Positions 43,648 to 51,277 of a DNA stretch of 64,000 nt are shown in pieces (position 1 is the first letter of the stretch; each line of letters starts with the position of its first letter). The position numbers were made by a program, and so were the translations under genes. Source of the DNA: Sphingomonas sp. (GTDB lineage Bacteria > Pseudomonadota > Alphaproteobacteria > Sphingomonadales > Sphingomonadaceae); assembly GCF_019746665.1 (NCBI RefSeq), contig NZ_JAIERS010000012.1, positions 223,025-287,024 of the forward strand, given 5' to 3'. The notes beneath the pieces were generated by a model that did no database searches, was not told where the DNA came from, and saw only the letters and a list, made by a program, of their open reading frames with translations.

Positions 43648-43827
43648 TCACAAGGTCCACACCAGCACATTCCCTAGCAGCACCAGCGCCATCACCAGCA
43701 GCAGCCACGCCTTGCGCTGTTCGCGCCGCTTGGCGAGCAGCCAAGCACCGCCGCCCGCGCACAGGATCGAGCCCAGCATCACGATCGACAGCAACGCCCG
43801 CGCGAGCGGGGTGAGCGGCGGGCTCAT
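43648..43827 (-). CDS. Small membrane protein of unknown function
   Basis: A 59-residue protein with two predicted membrane segments (about residues 10-30 and 40-58) separated by a basic loop KRREQRKAW. Its ATG overlaps the stop codon of the dehydratase gene upstream (ATGA), which supports it being translated. I do not recognise the family. Confidence 0.65.
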   Translation of the reverse strand: MSPPLTPLARALLSIVMLGSILCAGGGAWLLAKRREQRKAWLLLVMALVLLGNVLVWTL

Positions 43828-44786
43828 CCGGCGAGCGTCCGGGCATAGCCGTCGAGATCGACATTGCCGCCCGACAGCACCACCACCGAACCGGGCTCGA
43901 CCGGACGTTTGCCGCTGAGCAACGCGGCAAGGCCGACCGCGCCGCCCGGCTCCACCACCAGCCGCAGCTTGGAAGCGGCCCAGCGCTGCGCCGCCGCGGT
44001 TTCCGCCTCGCTCACCGCCAGCGCCTCGGCCTTGCGGCGCATCAGCACGTCGAAGGTGAGTGGCGAGACTTGCGGCGTCATCAGCGCGTCGCACGCGGTC
44101 GGCGGCGCGTGCGGGCCTACGGGCTCGATCGCCCCGACCGTGAGCGAGCGGCGCATGTCATCCCACCCCTCGGGCTCGACGATCGTGATCGCCGCCTCGG
44201 GCAAAGCGAGCGCGATTCCGGCCGCGAGCCCGCCGCCACCGCACGGCACCACCACGCGCGCCGGCGCGTCACGCCCCAGCGCCGTCAGCTGCTGCGCGAT
44301 CTCCACCCCGCAGCTCCCCTGCCCTTCGATCACCCAGGCATCGTCGAAGCTTGGCACCAGTACCGCGCCGCGCGCGTGAGCGAGCCCGGCCGCGATCGCC
44401 TCCCGCGATTCGCGCATCCGATCATAGCTCACCACCTCGGCACCAAGCGCGAGGGTCGAATCGCGCTTCACCGCCGGCGCGTCGGCGGGCATCACGATCA
44501 CCGCCGGCATCCCCAGCCGCTTGGCCGCCCACGCGACCCCTTGCGCATGGTTGCCCGAGGAGAAGGCGACCACCCCTGCCGCGCGCTGATCGGCGTCGAT
44601 CGCGGTCAGCCGGTGCCAGGCGCCGCGCAGCTTGAAAGCGCCCATCGGCTGCAGGCACTCGGCCTTGAAGAACACCTCCACGCCATTGATCGTCTGGGCG
44701 AACAGGGGCGTCGCCGGAACGACCGCCGCCACCTTCGCCGCGGCATCGCGCACCCCGGCGCGCGTCGGCTGTCTTCGAACTGTCAT
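43824..44786 (-). CDS. Threonine/serine dehydratase-like PLP enzyme
   Basis: A 320-residue fold-type II PLP enzyme. The PLP lysine K52 is in MGAFKLRGAW, the SSGNHAQGVA asparagine loop and the CGGGGLAAG phosphate-binding loop follow. There is no C-terminal ACT/regulatory domain, so it resembles catabolic threonine dehydratase or serine racemase rather than feedback-regulated IlvA. ATG 44786 has GGGGAAA upstream; a TTG 21 bp earlier is less likely. It is divergent from the polyamine module. Confidence 0.88.
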   Translation of the reverse strand: MTVRRQPTRAGVRDAAAKVAAVVPATPLFAQTINGVEVFFKAECLQPMGAFKLRGAWHRLTAIDADQRAAGVVAFSSGNHAQGVAWAAKRLGMPAVIVMPADAPAVKRDSTLALGAEVVSYDRMRESREAIAAGLAHARGAVLVPSFDDAWVIEGQGSCGVEIAQQLTALGRDAPARVVVPCGGGGLAAGIALALPEAAITIVEPEGWDDMRRSLTVGAIEPVGPHAPPTACDALMTPQVSPLTFDVLMRRKAEALAVSEAETAAAQRWAASKLRLVVEPGGAVGLAALLSGKRPVEPGSVVVLSGGNVDLDGYARTLAG

Positions 44787-44815
44787 AAAATTTCCCCGCC
44801 CCCGCAAATTGGCTG

Positions 44816-44844
44816 TTTACACACGCCTGCTAGCTCCCTATCTC
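44816..44844 (+). promoter_or_regulatory. Candidate promoter of the ornithine decarboxylase gene
   Basis: TTTACA (44816-44821) and TATCTC (44839-44844) are 17 bp apart, in the intergenic region and oriented towards the decarboxylase. A start near 44851 would give a leader of about 78 nt that contains the hairpin described next. No other candidate as good was seen. Confidence 0.45.
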
Positions 44845-44850
44845 GCACGT

Positions 44851-44928
44851 CCGCTGCCCCATGGGACTTCCAACCGCAAGGCAGCTTTTGGTCAACGTCT
44901 GCCGCAAGGCAATTGGAGGTCCCTTGAG
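44851..44928 (+). ncRNA. Candidate speF-like leader RNA that occludes the ribosome-binding site
   Basis: GGGACTTCCAA (44863-44873) pairs along 11 bp (one G-U) with TTGGAGGTCCC (44913-44923), which contains the GGAGG ribosome-binding site of the decarboxylase. Inside, GGCAG (44880-44884) pairs with CTGCC (44899-44903), and the sequence CCGCAAGGCA occurs twice. An RNA of this kind (the speF leader) has been described upstream of ornithine decarboxylase genes in alphaproteobacteria; I recognise the position and general structure but cannot confirm a covariance match. Confidence 0.6.
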
Positions 44929-44959
44929 TTGCACAAGCACCATAGCGCGCTGGGGCTAG
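44861..44959 (+). CDS. Possible 32-codon leader ORF overlapping the decarboxylase start
   Basis: An ATG at 44861 opens a 32-codon frame that ends at TAG 44957-44959, so it overlaps the decarboxylase gene by 31 bp in another frame. The peptide begins MGLPTARQLLVNVCRKA. No ribosome-binding site is seen, but the ATG would be only about 10 nt from the proposed transcript start. It could be a sensing leader peptide, or simply fortuitous because of the hairpin sequence. Confidence 0.25.
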   Translation: MGLPTARQLLVNVCRKAIGGPLSCTSTIARWG

Positions 44960-46149
44960 CTACTGCCCGTTTCGATTCCGCTCGCGGGATCGCCCTCGCC
45001 ATGCGCCCGGTCCAGCCGGTAACGCTGATTCGCCCCCACGCCGCGGCGCGGGCCGCTCGATTCTTCGTTGAGAAGTTTCCGGGCCGCTCGATGTATGCGG
45101 TAAAAGCGAATCCCTCGCCGGACCTGCTCAAGGTTCTGTGGGCAAATGGCATCACCCATTATGATGTCGCTTCGCTTGGCGAAGTCCGGCTCGTCGCGGC
45201 AACGCTGCCGGAGGCGACCTTGTGCTTTATGCACCCGGTCAAGGCCGAGGAAGCGATTGCCGAGGCGTATTTCGAGCATGGCGTGCGGGTGTTCTCGCTC
45301 GACAGCCTGGAAGAGCTGGCGAAGATCATGCGCGCGACCCAGGGAGCGACCGACCTGACGCTCTGCGTGCGGCTGCGCGTGTCGTCGGAACATTCGAAGC
45401 TGAGCCTCGCGTCCAAGTTCGGCGTCGCGCCGGATGAGGCGAAAGAGCTGCTGTTCCAGGCTCGTCAGGCGGCGGATGCGCTGGGCATCTGCTTCCATGT
45501 TGGCAGCCAGGCGATGACGCCCGACGCCTATGCGAACGCGATGGAGCGCGTGCGCCAGGCGATCGTGGGAGCGGCGGTGACGGTCGATGTCGTCGATGTC
45601 GGTGGCGGTTTCCCCTCCGCCTATCCGGGGATGGAGCCGCCGGCGCTCGAGCGCTATTTCGAGACGATCCACCGCGCGTTCGAAAGCCTGCCGGTCAGCT
45701 ATTCGGCGGAGCTTTGGGCGGAGCCGGGTCGTGCGTTGTGCGCCGAATATAGCTCGCTGATCGTGCGCGTGGAAAAGCGCCGCGGCGACGAGCTGTTCAT
45801 CAACGACGGCGCTTATGGCGCGTTGTTCGATGCAGCGCATATCGGCTGGCGCTTCCCGGTCGCGCTGCTGCGCGAGCCCGAGTCGACCGTGCGCGACATG
45901 CCGTTCAGCTTCTACGGTCCCACCTGCGACGATCTTGATCACATGGCCGGTCCGTTCCTGCTGCCGGCGGACGTGCGGGCCGGCGATTATATCGAGATCG
46001 GGATGCTCGGCGCTTATGGTGCCGCGCTCCGCACCGGCTTCAATGGCTTCGGCGCGACCGAGACGATCGTCGTGGACGATGAACCGATGGTCTCGCTCTA
46101 TACCGATCTGCCCGAAGCGGCGGTTTCGACCAACGTCGTGAAGCTGTAA
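44929..46149 (+). CDS. speC: Ornithine decarboxylase-like type III PLP decarboxylase
   Basis: A 406-residue fold-type III PLP enzyme of the eukaryotic-like ornithine/lysine decarboxylase family. The PLP lysine K59 is in YAVKANPSP, H190 in FHVGSQ stacks on the cofactor, GGGFPSAYPG binds phosphate, and C333 in GPTCDDLD is the conserved catalytic cysteine of the dimer interface. Ornithine to putrescine is the expected reaction; lysine or diaminopimelate cannot be excluded. The start is TTG 44929, with GGAGG nine bases upstream inside a hairpin; the next ATG at 45001 would cut the conserved N-terminus. It precedes the deoxyhypusine-synthase-like gene. The symbol follows the reaction and is not certain. 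Confidence 0.9.
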   Translation: MHKHHSALGLATARFDSARGIALAMRPVQPVTLIRPHAAARAARFFVEKFPGRSMYAVKANPSPDLLKVLWANGITHYDVASLGEVRLVAATLPEATLCFMHPVKAEEAIAEAYFEHGVRVFSLDSLEELAKIMRATQGATDLTLCVRLRVSSEHSKLSLASKFGVAPDEAKELLFQARQAADALGICFHVGSQAMTPDAYANAMERVRQAIVGAAVTVDVVDVGGGFPSAYPGMEPPALERYFETIHRAFESLPVSYSAELWAEPGRALCAEYSSLIVRVEKRRGDELFINDGAYGALFDAAHIGWRFPVALLREPESTVRDMPFSFYGPTCDDLDHMAGPFLLPADVRAGDYIEIGMLGAYGAALRTGFNGFGATETIVVDDEPMVSLYTDLPEAAVSTNVVKL

Positions 46150-46179
46150 CGCAGCACCGCCAACACTGAACAACGAACA

Positions 46180-46208
46180 CCCCTTGCCCCTCCTCTGGGG
46201 GCAAGGGG
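46180..46208 (+). terminator. Strong hairpin between the decarboxylase and the deoxyhypusine-synthase-like gene
   Basis: CCCCTTGCCCC (46180-46190) pairs perfectly along 11 bp with GGGGCAAGGGG (46198-46208) over a 7-base loop, and CCTTT follows. It could terminate most transcripts after the first gene, or act as an mRNA-stability element between two genes of unequal dosage. Confidence 0.65.
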
Positions 46209-46218
46209 CCTTTGGAGT

Positions 46219-47292
46219 TTGAAGATGACCGATACCCACGCGCCCGAACGCGCCATCAACGATACCCGCAAGGCCGAACTGCTCTCCACCAAGGTCGAGC
46301 ATGTCGACATCCGCTCGTTCGACGCGCGCCCGATCATCGATTCGATGGGCAAGATGAGCTTCACCAGCCGTGATCTGGCGCGTGCGACCGGCATCTACAA
46401 TCAGATGCTCGCCGATCCCGATTGCACGATCTTCCTGGTCATCGCGGGCTCGACCTCGGCCGGCGGCTGCATGGACCTATATGCCGAGCTGGTCCGCTCG
46501 AACATGGTCGATTGCGTGGTCGCGACCGGCGCAACGATCGTCGACATGGATTTCTTCGAAGGGCTCGGCCACAAACATTATCAGGCGCTGGAAGTGCCCG
46601 ATGATAACACGCTGCGCTCGCTCTATATCGACCGCATCTACGACACCTATATCGACGAAGAGCAGCTGCAGGACTGCGACTTCACGATCAACAAGATCGC
46701 GAACGAACTGGAACCGCGCGCCTATTCGAGCCGCGCCTTCATCCGTGAGATGGGCCGTTACCTCAGCCAGCACGGCGAAAAGGAGAACAGCCTCGTCAAA
46801 CTCGCTTATGAGCATGACGTGCCGATCTTCTGCCCGGCGTTCGTGGATAGCTCGGCGGGCTTCGGCCTCGTCAAGCATCAGGTCGATCGGATGAAGGAGG
46901 GCAAGCCCTATCTGATGATCGACGCGGTGGCGGACTTCCGCGAGCTGACCGACATCAAGATCAAGGCCGGCGAGAGCGGCCTGCTGATGGTCGGCGGCGG
47001 CGTGCCGAAGAACTTCATCCAGGACACGGTCGTCTGCGCCGAAATCCTGGGGCATGAGGATGTGGCGGTGCATAAATACGCGGTGCAGATCACCGTGGCC
47101 GATGTCCGCGACGGCGCCTGCTCGTCCTCGACGCTGCAAGAGGCGGCGAGCTGGGGCAAGGTTTCGACCGCGATCGAGCAGATGGTGTTCGCCGAGGCCG
47201 GCAGCGTGATGCCGCTGCTCGCGTCGGACGCCTATCACCGCGCGCTGTGGAAGAACCGTCCGAAGCGCCGCTGGGCGCAGCTGTTCGCCTGA
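46219..47292 (+). CDS. Deoxyhypusine-synthase-like protein (probable homospermidine synthase)
   Basis: A 357-residue NAD-dependent protein of the deoxyhypusine synthase family. The essential lysine is K262 in GGGVPKNFIQD, the position that forms the enzyme-imine in deoxyhypusine synthase, and ASWGKVS (W310) is also conserved. Bacteria lack eIF5A, so the protein substrate is absent; relatives are thought to transfer an aminobutyl group to putrescine to make homospermidine. A GGAG site precedes ATG 46219. Adjacency to the decarboxylase supports this. sym-Homospermidine is the typical polyamine of Sphingomonas sensu stricto. Confidence 0.88.
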   Translation: MKMTDTHAPERAINDTRKAELLSTKVEHVDIRSFDARPIIDSMGKMSFTSRDLARATGIYNQMLADPDCTIFLVIAGSTSAGGCMDLYAELVRSNMVDCVVATGATIVDMDFFEGLGHKHYQALEVPDDNTLRSLYIDRIYDTYIDEEQLQDCDFTINKIANELEPRAYSSRAFIREMGRYLSQHGEKENSLVKLAYEHDVPIFCPAFVDSSAGFGLVKHQVDRMKEGKPYLMIDAVADFRELTDIKIKAGESGLLMVGGGVPKNFIQDTVVCAEILGHEDVAVHKYAVQITVADVRDGACSSSTLQEAASWGKVSTAIEQMVFAEAGSVMPLLASDAYHRALWKNRPKRRWAQLFA

Positions 47293-47303
47293 TCGAATTG
47301 TGC

Positions 47304-47340
47304 CCGATGCCGTGCTTCCCGCCAGGGAGCGCGGCATCGG
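47304..47340 (+). terminator. Hairpin after the deoxyhypusine-synthase-like gene
   Basis: CCGATGCCG (47304-47312) pairs perfectly with CGGCATCGG (47332-47340); a TTCCC/GGGAG inner stem extends it. It lies 12 bp after the stop codon and would close the polyamine unit. Confidence 0.6.
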
Positions 47341-47377
47341 CTTGCCACGCGGCGCGCAAGGGCCGATAGCCTGCGCC

Positions 47378-48286
47378 ATGCCTCAGCCCGCCGGCGATCG
47401 CGTTCTGCTCGCCATTTTTCTGCGCCTCGCCTCGGTATTCGTGTTCGCGGTGATGAACGCGGTCGTGAAACTCGCCGAGGCCGGCGGCGCGCATCTCGCC
47501 GAGATCATGTTCTTCCGCCAAAGCGCGGCGCTGATTCCGGTGACCTTGTGGATTGCCGCCGGCCCCGGACTCGGCACGATCGCCACTCGCCGCATCGGCG
47601 CGCATTTGCTGCGCACCGCGATGGGGCTGACGAGCATGTGCTTCGTGTTCGGCACGATCCTGCTGCTGCCGCTCGCCGAATCGACCACGCTGCAATTCAC
47701 CCTCCCCATCTGGGCGACGATCCTGGGCGCGGTGGTGCTGCGCGAGCAGGTCGGCTGGCACCGCTGGGGCGCGGTGCTCGCGGGGTTCATCGGCGTGCTG
47801 ATCATCACCCGGCCGGGCGGCGGAATGGTGCCGCTCGGCGTCTTCACCGGGCTGATGGGCGCGCTGCTTTCCGCCGGCGTCTCGATCCTGCTGCGCCAGA
47901 TCGGCAAGACCGAGGGCGCGGCGACCACCGTGTTCTGGTTCTCCGCGCTTTCGGTGCCGCCGACCGGCATCGCCTTCGCGCTCACCGCGATGCCGCATCC
48001 GCTCGCCACTTGGGGCCTGCTGGTGCTCGTCGGGCTGTGTGGCGGCGTGGCGCAATTGTTCATGACCGCGTCGCTGAAGCTCGCGCCGGTGTCGATCGTG
48101 GTGCCGATGGACTATACCGGCCTTATTTGGGCGACGCTGTTCGGCTGGCTGCTGTTCAGCGTGCTTCCCGGCTGGACGACGTGGATGGGCGCGCCCTTCG
48201 TGATCGGCTCGGGCCTCTACATCGTCTGGCGCGAGCGGGTGCGCGCGCGCGAGAAGACGCAAGGGGCGATGGCCGAGCCCGTTTAG
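47378..48286 (+). CDS. DMT-superfamily (EamA) transporter
   Basis: A 302-residue integral membrane protein with about ten hydrophobic segments in two EamA repeats, first ending near LGAVVLREQVGWHRWGAV and second near GWLLFSVLPGWTTWMGA, each with the repeated GW.RWxGxxxxxxG-type motif. Such proteins export metabolites or amino acids; substrate unknown. ATG 47378 is the first plausible start, upstream sequence being the hairpin. The last 4 bp overlap the convergent hemerythrin gene. Confidence 0.88.
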   Translation: MPQPAGDRVLLAIFLRLASVFVFAVMNAVVKLAEAGGAHLAEIMFFRQSAALIPVTLWIAAGPGLGTIATRRIGAHLLRTAMGLTSMCFVFGTILLLPLAESTTLQFTLPIWATILGAVVLREQVGWHRWGAVLAGFIGVLIITRPGGGMVPLGVFTGLMGALLSAGVSILLRQIGKTEGAATTVFWFSALSVPPTGIAFALTAMPHPLATWGLLVLVGLCGGVAQLFMTASLKLAPVSIVVPMDYTGLIWATLFGWLLFSVLPGWTTWMGAPFVIGSGLYIVWRERVRAREKTQGAMAEPV

Positions 48287-48804
48287 GCGCGCACCGCGTC
48301 GGGCAGCTTCACCGCGCTCAATTCTGGCATTGGCAACTCACGCTCATACTCGCGCATCAGCGCTTCCTTGCGGGTCCGAAGTTCGGTGCCGAGCGCGACG
48401 AGATCGAACCCAGCACGCCGCGCCTGGCTGAAAATCCCCTCCAGCCGCGCTTCCTCCTCGCCGACATGATGTTCGATCTGTTCGGCGAGCACACTCACCT
48501 TGGCATCGTAAAAGGCATCGTCGGGGCCGCCCGCCAGGATGTCGCGGATCAGCAGCTTGGCGCTGTCATGTTCGACCCGCGCTTCCTTCAGCATGTCGTC
48601 GTCCACCTTGCCCTCGCAGGCGGGGTAGAAGATTTCCTCCTCGATCTGGGCATGGACGATCAGCGCGCGGCAGATATGCTCGGCGATGCCCTGCTTGGTC
48701 GCCTCGCCGCGCGCGCGTTCAAACTTTTCGAACAGCGCCTCGACCGCGCGGTGATCCGCCTTGAGCAGGGCGATGGCGTCCTGCGGCTTGCTCGACTTGG
48801 CCAT
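48283..48804 (-). CDS. Hemerythrin HHE-domain protein
   Basis: A 173-residue helical protein with the hemerythrin-like cation-binding pattern: H18 in KADHRAV, then HAQIEEEIFYP, VEHDSAKLL and IEHHVGEEE supply the His and Glu ligands for a diiron site. It may bind oxygen or handle nitric oxide, or respond to iron or oxidative stress. The start ATG 48804 follows CAGGAGGG. It is convergent with the EamA gene and overlaps it by 4 bp. Confidence 0.9.
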   Translation of the reverse strand: MAKSSKPQDAIALLKADHRAVEALFEKFERARGEATKQGIAEHICRALIVHAQIEEEIFYPACEGKVDDDMLKEARVEHDSAKLLIRDILAGGPDDAFYDAKVSVLAEQIEHHVGEEEARLEGIFSQARRAGFDLVALGTELRTRKEALMREYERELPMPELSAVKLPDAVRA

Positions 48805-48863
48805 GCTAACCCTCCTGGAACCGGCGCGGCTTCAATCGCTCGCGCGCGCCCCCGGTTCCGCGC

Positions 48864-49196
48864 TCAGGCGCGGTCGACCGCGAGAAGGGTGGTACCCTGG
48901 TATCGTTCGGCGGCGGGATCAAAGCCCTCGATCGGGTAGAAAGGCCGCTCGGCGGCGGCGATGTCGCCCAAGCCGGTGAGGCGATAGGTGCCAAGCTTCA
49001 GCTCGCGCGGCGCCTTCCCGTCGCGCTCCAGCGCGACCGCGTCGACATGCAGCTCGTCATGCCGGGTGTAGAGGATGTGCGGGGCGAGCGTCACCGTTCC
49101 GCGATTATAGGTCGCGGTCACGCAGTTGCGCCGGACGATCGCCGCCAGCAGCGTCGGCACCGGGCCGGTAGGTTCTTCCAGACTCATCACCGCCAT
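48864..49196 (-). CDS. Standalone WYL-like domain protein
   Basis: A 110-residue protein whose central part (RNCVTATYNRGTVTLAPHIL and KLGTYRLTGL) resembles a WYL domain, the ligand-sensing module of many bacterial regulators. It has no DNA-binding domain. The start ATG 49196 is used (a second ATG is at 49187); the longer frame upstream is not coding-like. It diverges from hpnI, with 109 bp between. The role is unknown. Confidence 0.65.
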   Translation of the reverse strand: MAVMSLEEPTGPVPTLLAAIVRRNCVTATYNRGTVTLAPHILYTRHDELHVDAVALERDGKAPRELKLGTYRLTGLGDIAAAERPFYPIEGFDPAAERYQGTTLLAVDRA

Positions 49197-49305
49197 TTCT
49201 ACCCGCCTGCTGCGATGCAGCAAGAACCAAAACGCTTCACGCCGCGCGCGGGGGCACCGCGCAGGCTTTGACAGCGGCACGCCGGGGGTGCCAAGCGCCG
49301 GGGCG

Positions 49306-50427
49306 ATGCTGGTGATCATTCTGGGAGGCATAGCCGCGATCGGGAGCGGCCTGGTGCTGGCGGCGGCTTGGGCGAGCTGGCGCTTCGGCGCGCGCTTTGG
49401 TGCCGCGCCGCCCGGGCGTGCAGAGCCCGTGAGTCTGCTCAAGCCGCTGCATGGCGCCGAGCCCCGATTGCGCGCCAACCTGCAGAGCTTTCTCGATCAG
49501 GATTGGGCCGCGCCGATCACGCTGGTCGCCGGCATCCAGCGTGAGGACGACCCCGCCGCCGAGGCGGTCGCCGCGCTTGCCACCGGCGCTGATCGCCGCG
49601 CGGTACTGGTGGCCGATGCACGTCGCCACGGCGCCAACGCCAAGGTGGGCAACCTGGTCAACATGGCTCCCGCCGCCGACGCCGACCTGGTCGTGCTTTC
49701 GGACAGCGACATCGCCGCCCCGCGCGGTTATCTCTCTCGCATCGCGGGGACACTTGCGACGCCGGGGGTGGGCGCCGTCACCTGCGCTTATGCCGGGCGC
49801 GGCGATGGCGGTTTCTGGTCGCTGCTCGGCGCGGCGATGCTGAGCTATCAGTTCCTCCCCAGCGTCTTGTTCACCGACGCGCTCGGCACCGGCGACGCGT
49901 GCATGGGGTCGACGATCGCGCTGCGCCGCGAGATGCTGGCGAGCATCGGCGGGTTCGAGGCCTTCGCCGACATTTTGGCCGATGATCACGCGATCGGCGC
50001 GGCGGTGCGCGCGCAAGGGCTGAAGGTCGCGCTCGCGCCGGTGATCGTCACCCATGGTAGCGTCGAGCCGAGCTTGCCCGCGCTGTTGCGCCACGAACTG
50101 CGCTGGGCGGCGACGGTGCGCGATCTGAAGCCCGGCGGGATGGTGGGGATGACACTTCTCCACCCCCTGCCCTTCGCGCTCGCCGCGCTGGCGATCGCGC
50201 CCGGTTGGGCGACGGGGGCGCTGGTGGCGCTCGCGATCGGGGCAAGGCTTACGGTTGCGGCGGTGGTGGATGGGCTCACTGGGTGCAAGACCGCGCCTTG
50301 GCTGCTGCTGCCGCTGCGCGATCTGCTGACGTTCGGCGTCCATGTCAGCTGCTTTTTCGTCCGCCGCGTCGAGTGGCGCGGCGCGCGGCTCGCGATGCGC
50401 GAGGCGGGGCGGATCGAGGCGCAATGA
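49306..50427 (+). CDS. hpnI: Glycosyltransferase family 21 enzyme, HpnI type
   Basis: A 373-residue membrane-associated glycosyltransferase. An N-terminal membrane anchor precedes the GT21 acidic motifs: DDPAAE (D1-like), the DSD motif in VVLSDSDIA, the DDHAIG motif, and the RHELRWAATVR (Q/RxxRW) motif; several C-terminal membrane segments follow. HpnI adds N-acetylglucosamine to bacteriohopanetetrol; the related ceramide glucosyltransferases act on sphingolipids. The next gene is HpnK-like, which favours amino-sugar glycolipid synthesis. ATG 49306 gives the normal length. Confidence 0.85.
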   Translation: MLVIILGGIAAIGSGLVLAAAWASWRFGARFGAAPPGRAEPVSLLKPLHGAEPRLRANLQSFLDQDWAAPITLVAGIQREDDPAAEAVAALATGADRRAVLVADARRHGANAKVGNLVNMAPAADADLVVLSDSDIAAPRGYLSRIAGTLATPGVGAVTCAYAGRGDGGFWSLLGAAMLSYQFLPSVLFTDALGTGDACMGSTIALRREMLASIGGFEAFADILADDHAIGAAVRAQGLKVALAPVIVTHGSVEPSLPALLRHELRWAATVRDLKPGGMVGMTLLHPLPFALAALAIAPGWATGALVALAIGARLTVAAVVDGLTGCKTAPWLLLPLRDLLTFGVHVSCFFVRRVEWRGARLAMREAGRIEAQ

Positions 50428-51263
50428 AGCGGATCATCGTCACCTCCGATGATTTCGGCGCCGCGTTCGAAGTGAACGAGGCGGTCGAGCGCGCGCATGT
50501 CGATGGCGTCCTCAGCTGCGCGAGCCTGATGGTGACAGGGCCTGCGGCCGAAGATGCCGTCGCGCGCGCGCGGCGGCTGCCCCGGCTCGGCGTCGGGCTG
50601 CATCTGGTGCTGGTGGAGGGCGTGCCCGCGCTCCCGCCCGAGCAGCTGCCCGATCTGGTCGATACGAGCGGTCGCTTCCGGACCGATATGGCGCGCGCGG
50701 GAGCGACGATGTTCTTCAAGCCCGCCGCCCGCGCGCAACTCGCGGCCGAGATCACCGCGCAATTCGCGGCCTTCGCGCGCACCGGGCTGCCGCTCGATCA
50801 TGTCAACGCGCACAAGCATTTCCACCTGCACCCGACGATCGCGGGGCTGGTGATCGCCATCGGACGGCGCTTTGGCATGAAGGCGGTGCGTGCGCCGGTC
50901 GAACCCTTCGCCCCGCTCGCGGCGGTCGAGCCGGTCAAGCTTGGCGCCGAGGCGCGCATCGCCGGGCTGTGGGCGAAGCTGCTGCGCCGCCGGTTGCGGC
51001 GCGCTGGACTGTCGGTGCCCGATCAAGTCTTCGGTCTTGCTTGGAGCGGCGCAGTGACGGCGGATCGCCTGGCGGGGTTGCTCCCGCACGTGCCCGACGG
51101 CGTGACCGAGATTTACGCCCATCCCGCGACCGACGACGCCTATCCGGGCCATTATCCGGGCTATTCGTACGAGGCGGAGCTGGGCGCGCTGCTCGATCCG
51201 CGCGTGATGGCTGGGGTGGCGGCCGCTGGGGGGCCAGTGCGGTTCGCCGATTTGCGCGCGTGA
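50424..51263 (+). CDS. hpnK: HpnK/YdjC-family deacetylase
   Basis: A 279-residue YdjC-fold carbohydrate deacetylase. The metal site is formed by SDDFG (D9, D10) near the N-terminus and the HKHFHLHP histidines. HpnK removes the acetyl group from the GlcNAc added by HpnI, giving glucosamine. The ATG overlaps hpnI by 4 bp (ATGA). The downstream MFS gene begins close to its stop codon. Confidence 0.88.
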   Translation: MKRIIVTSDDFGAAFEVNEAVERAHVDGVLSCASLMVTGPAAEDAVARARRLPRLGVGLHLVLVEGVPALPPEQLPDLVDTSGRFRTDMARAGATMFFKPAARAQLAAEITAQFAAFARTGLPLDHVNAHKHFHLHPTIAGLVIAIGRRFGMKAVRAPVEPFAPLAAVEPVKLGAEARIAGLWAKLLRRRLRRAGLSVPDQVFGLAWSGAVTADRLAGLLPHVPDGVTEIYAHPATDDAYPGHYPGYSYEAELGALLDPRVMAGVAAAGGPVRFADLRA

Positions 51264-51277
51264 GCGTTGGCGCGGGC

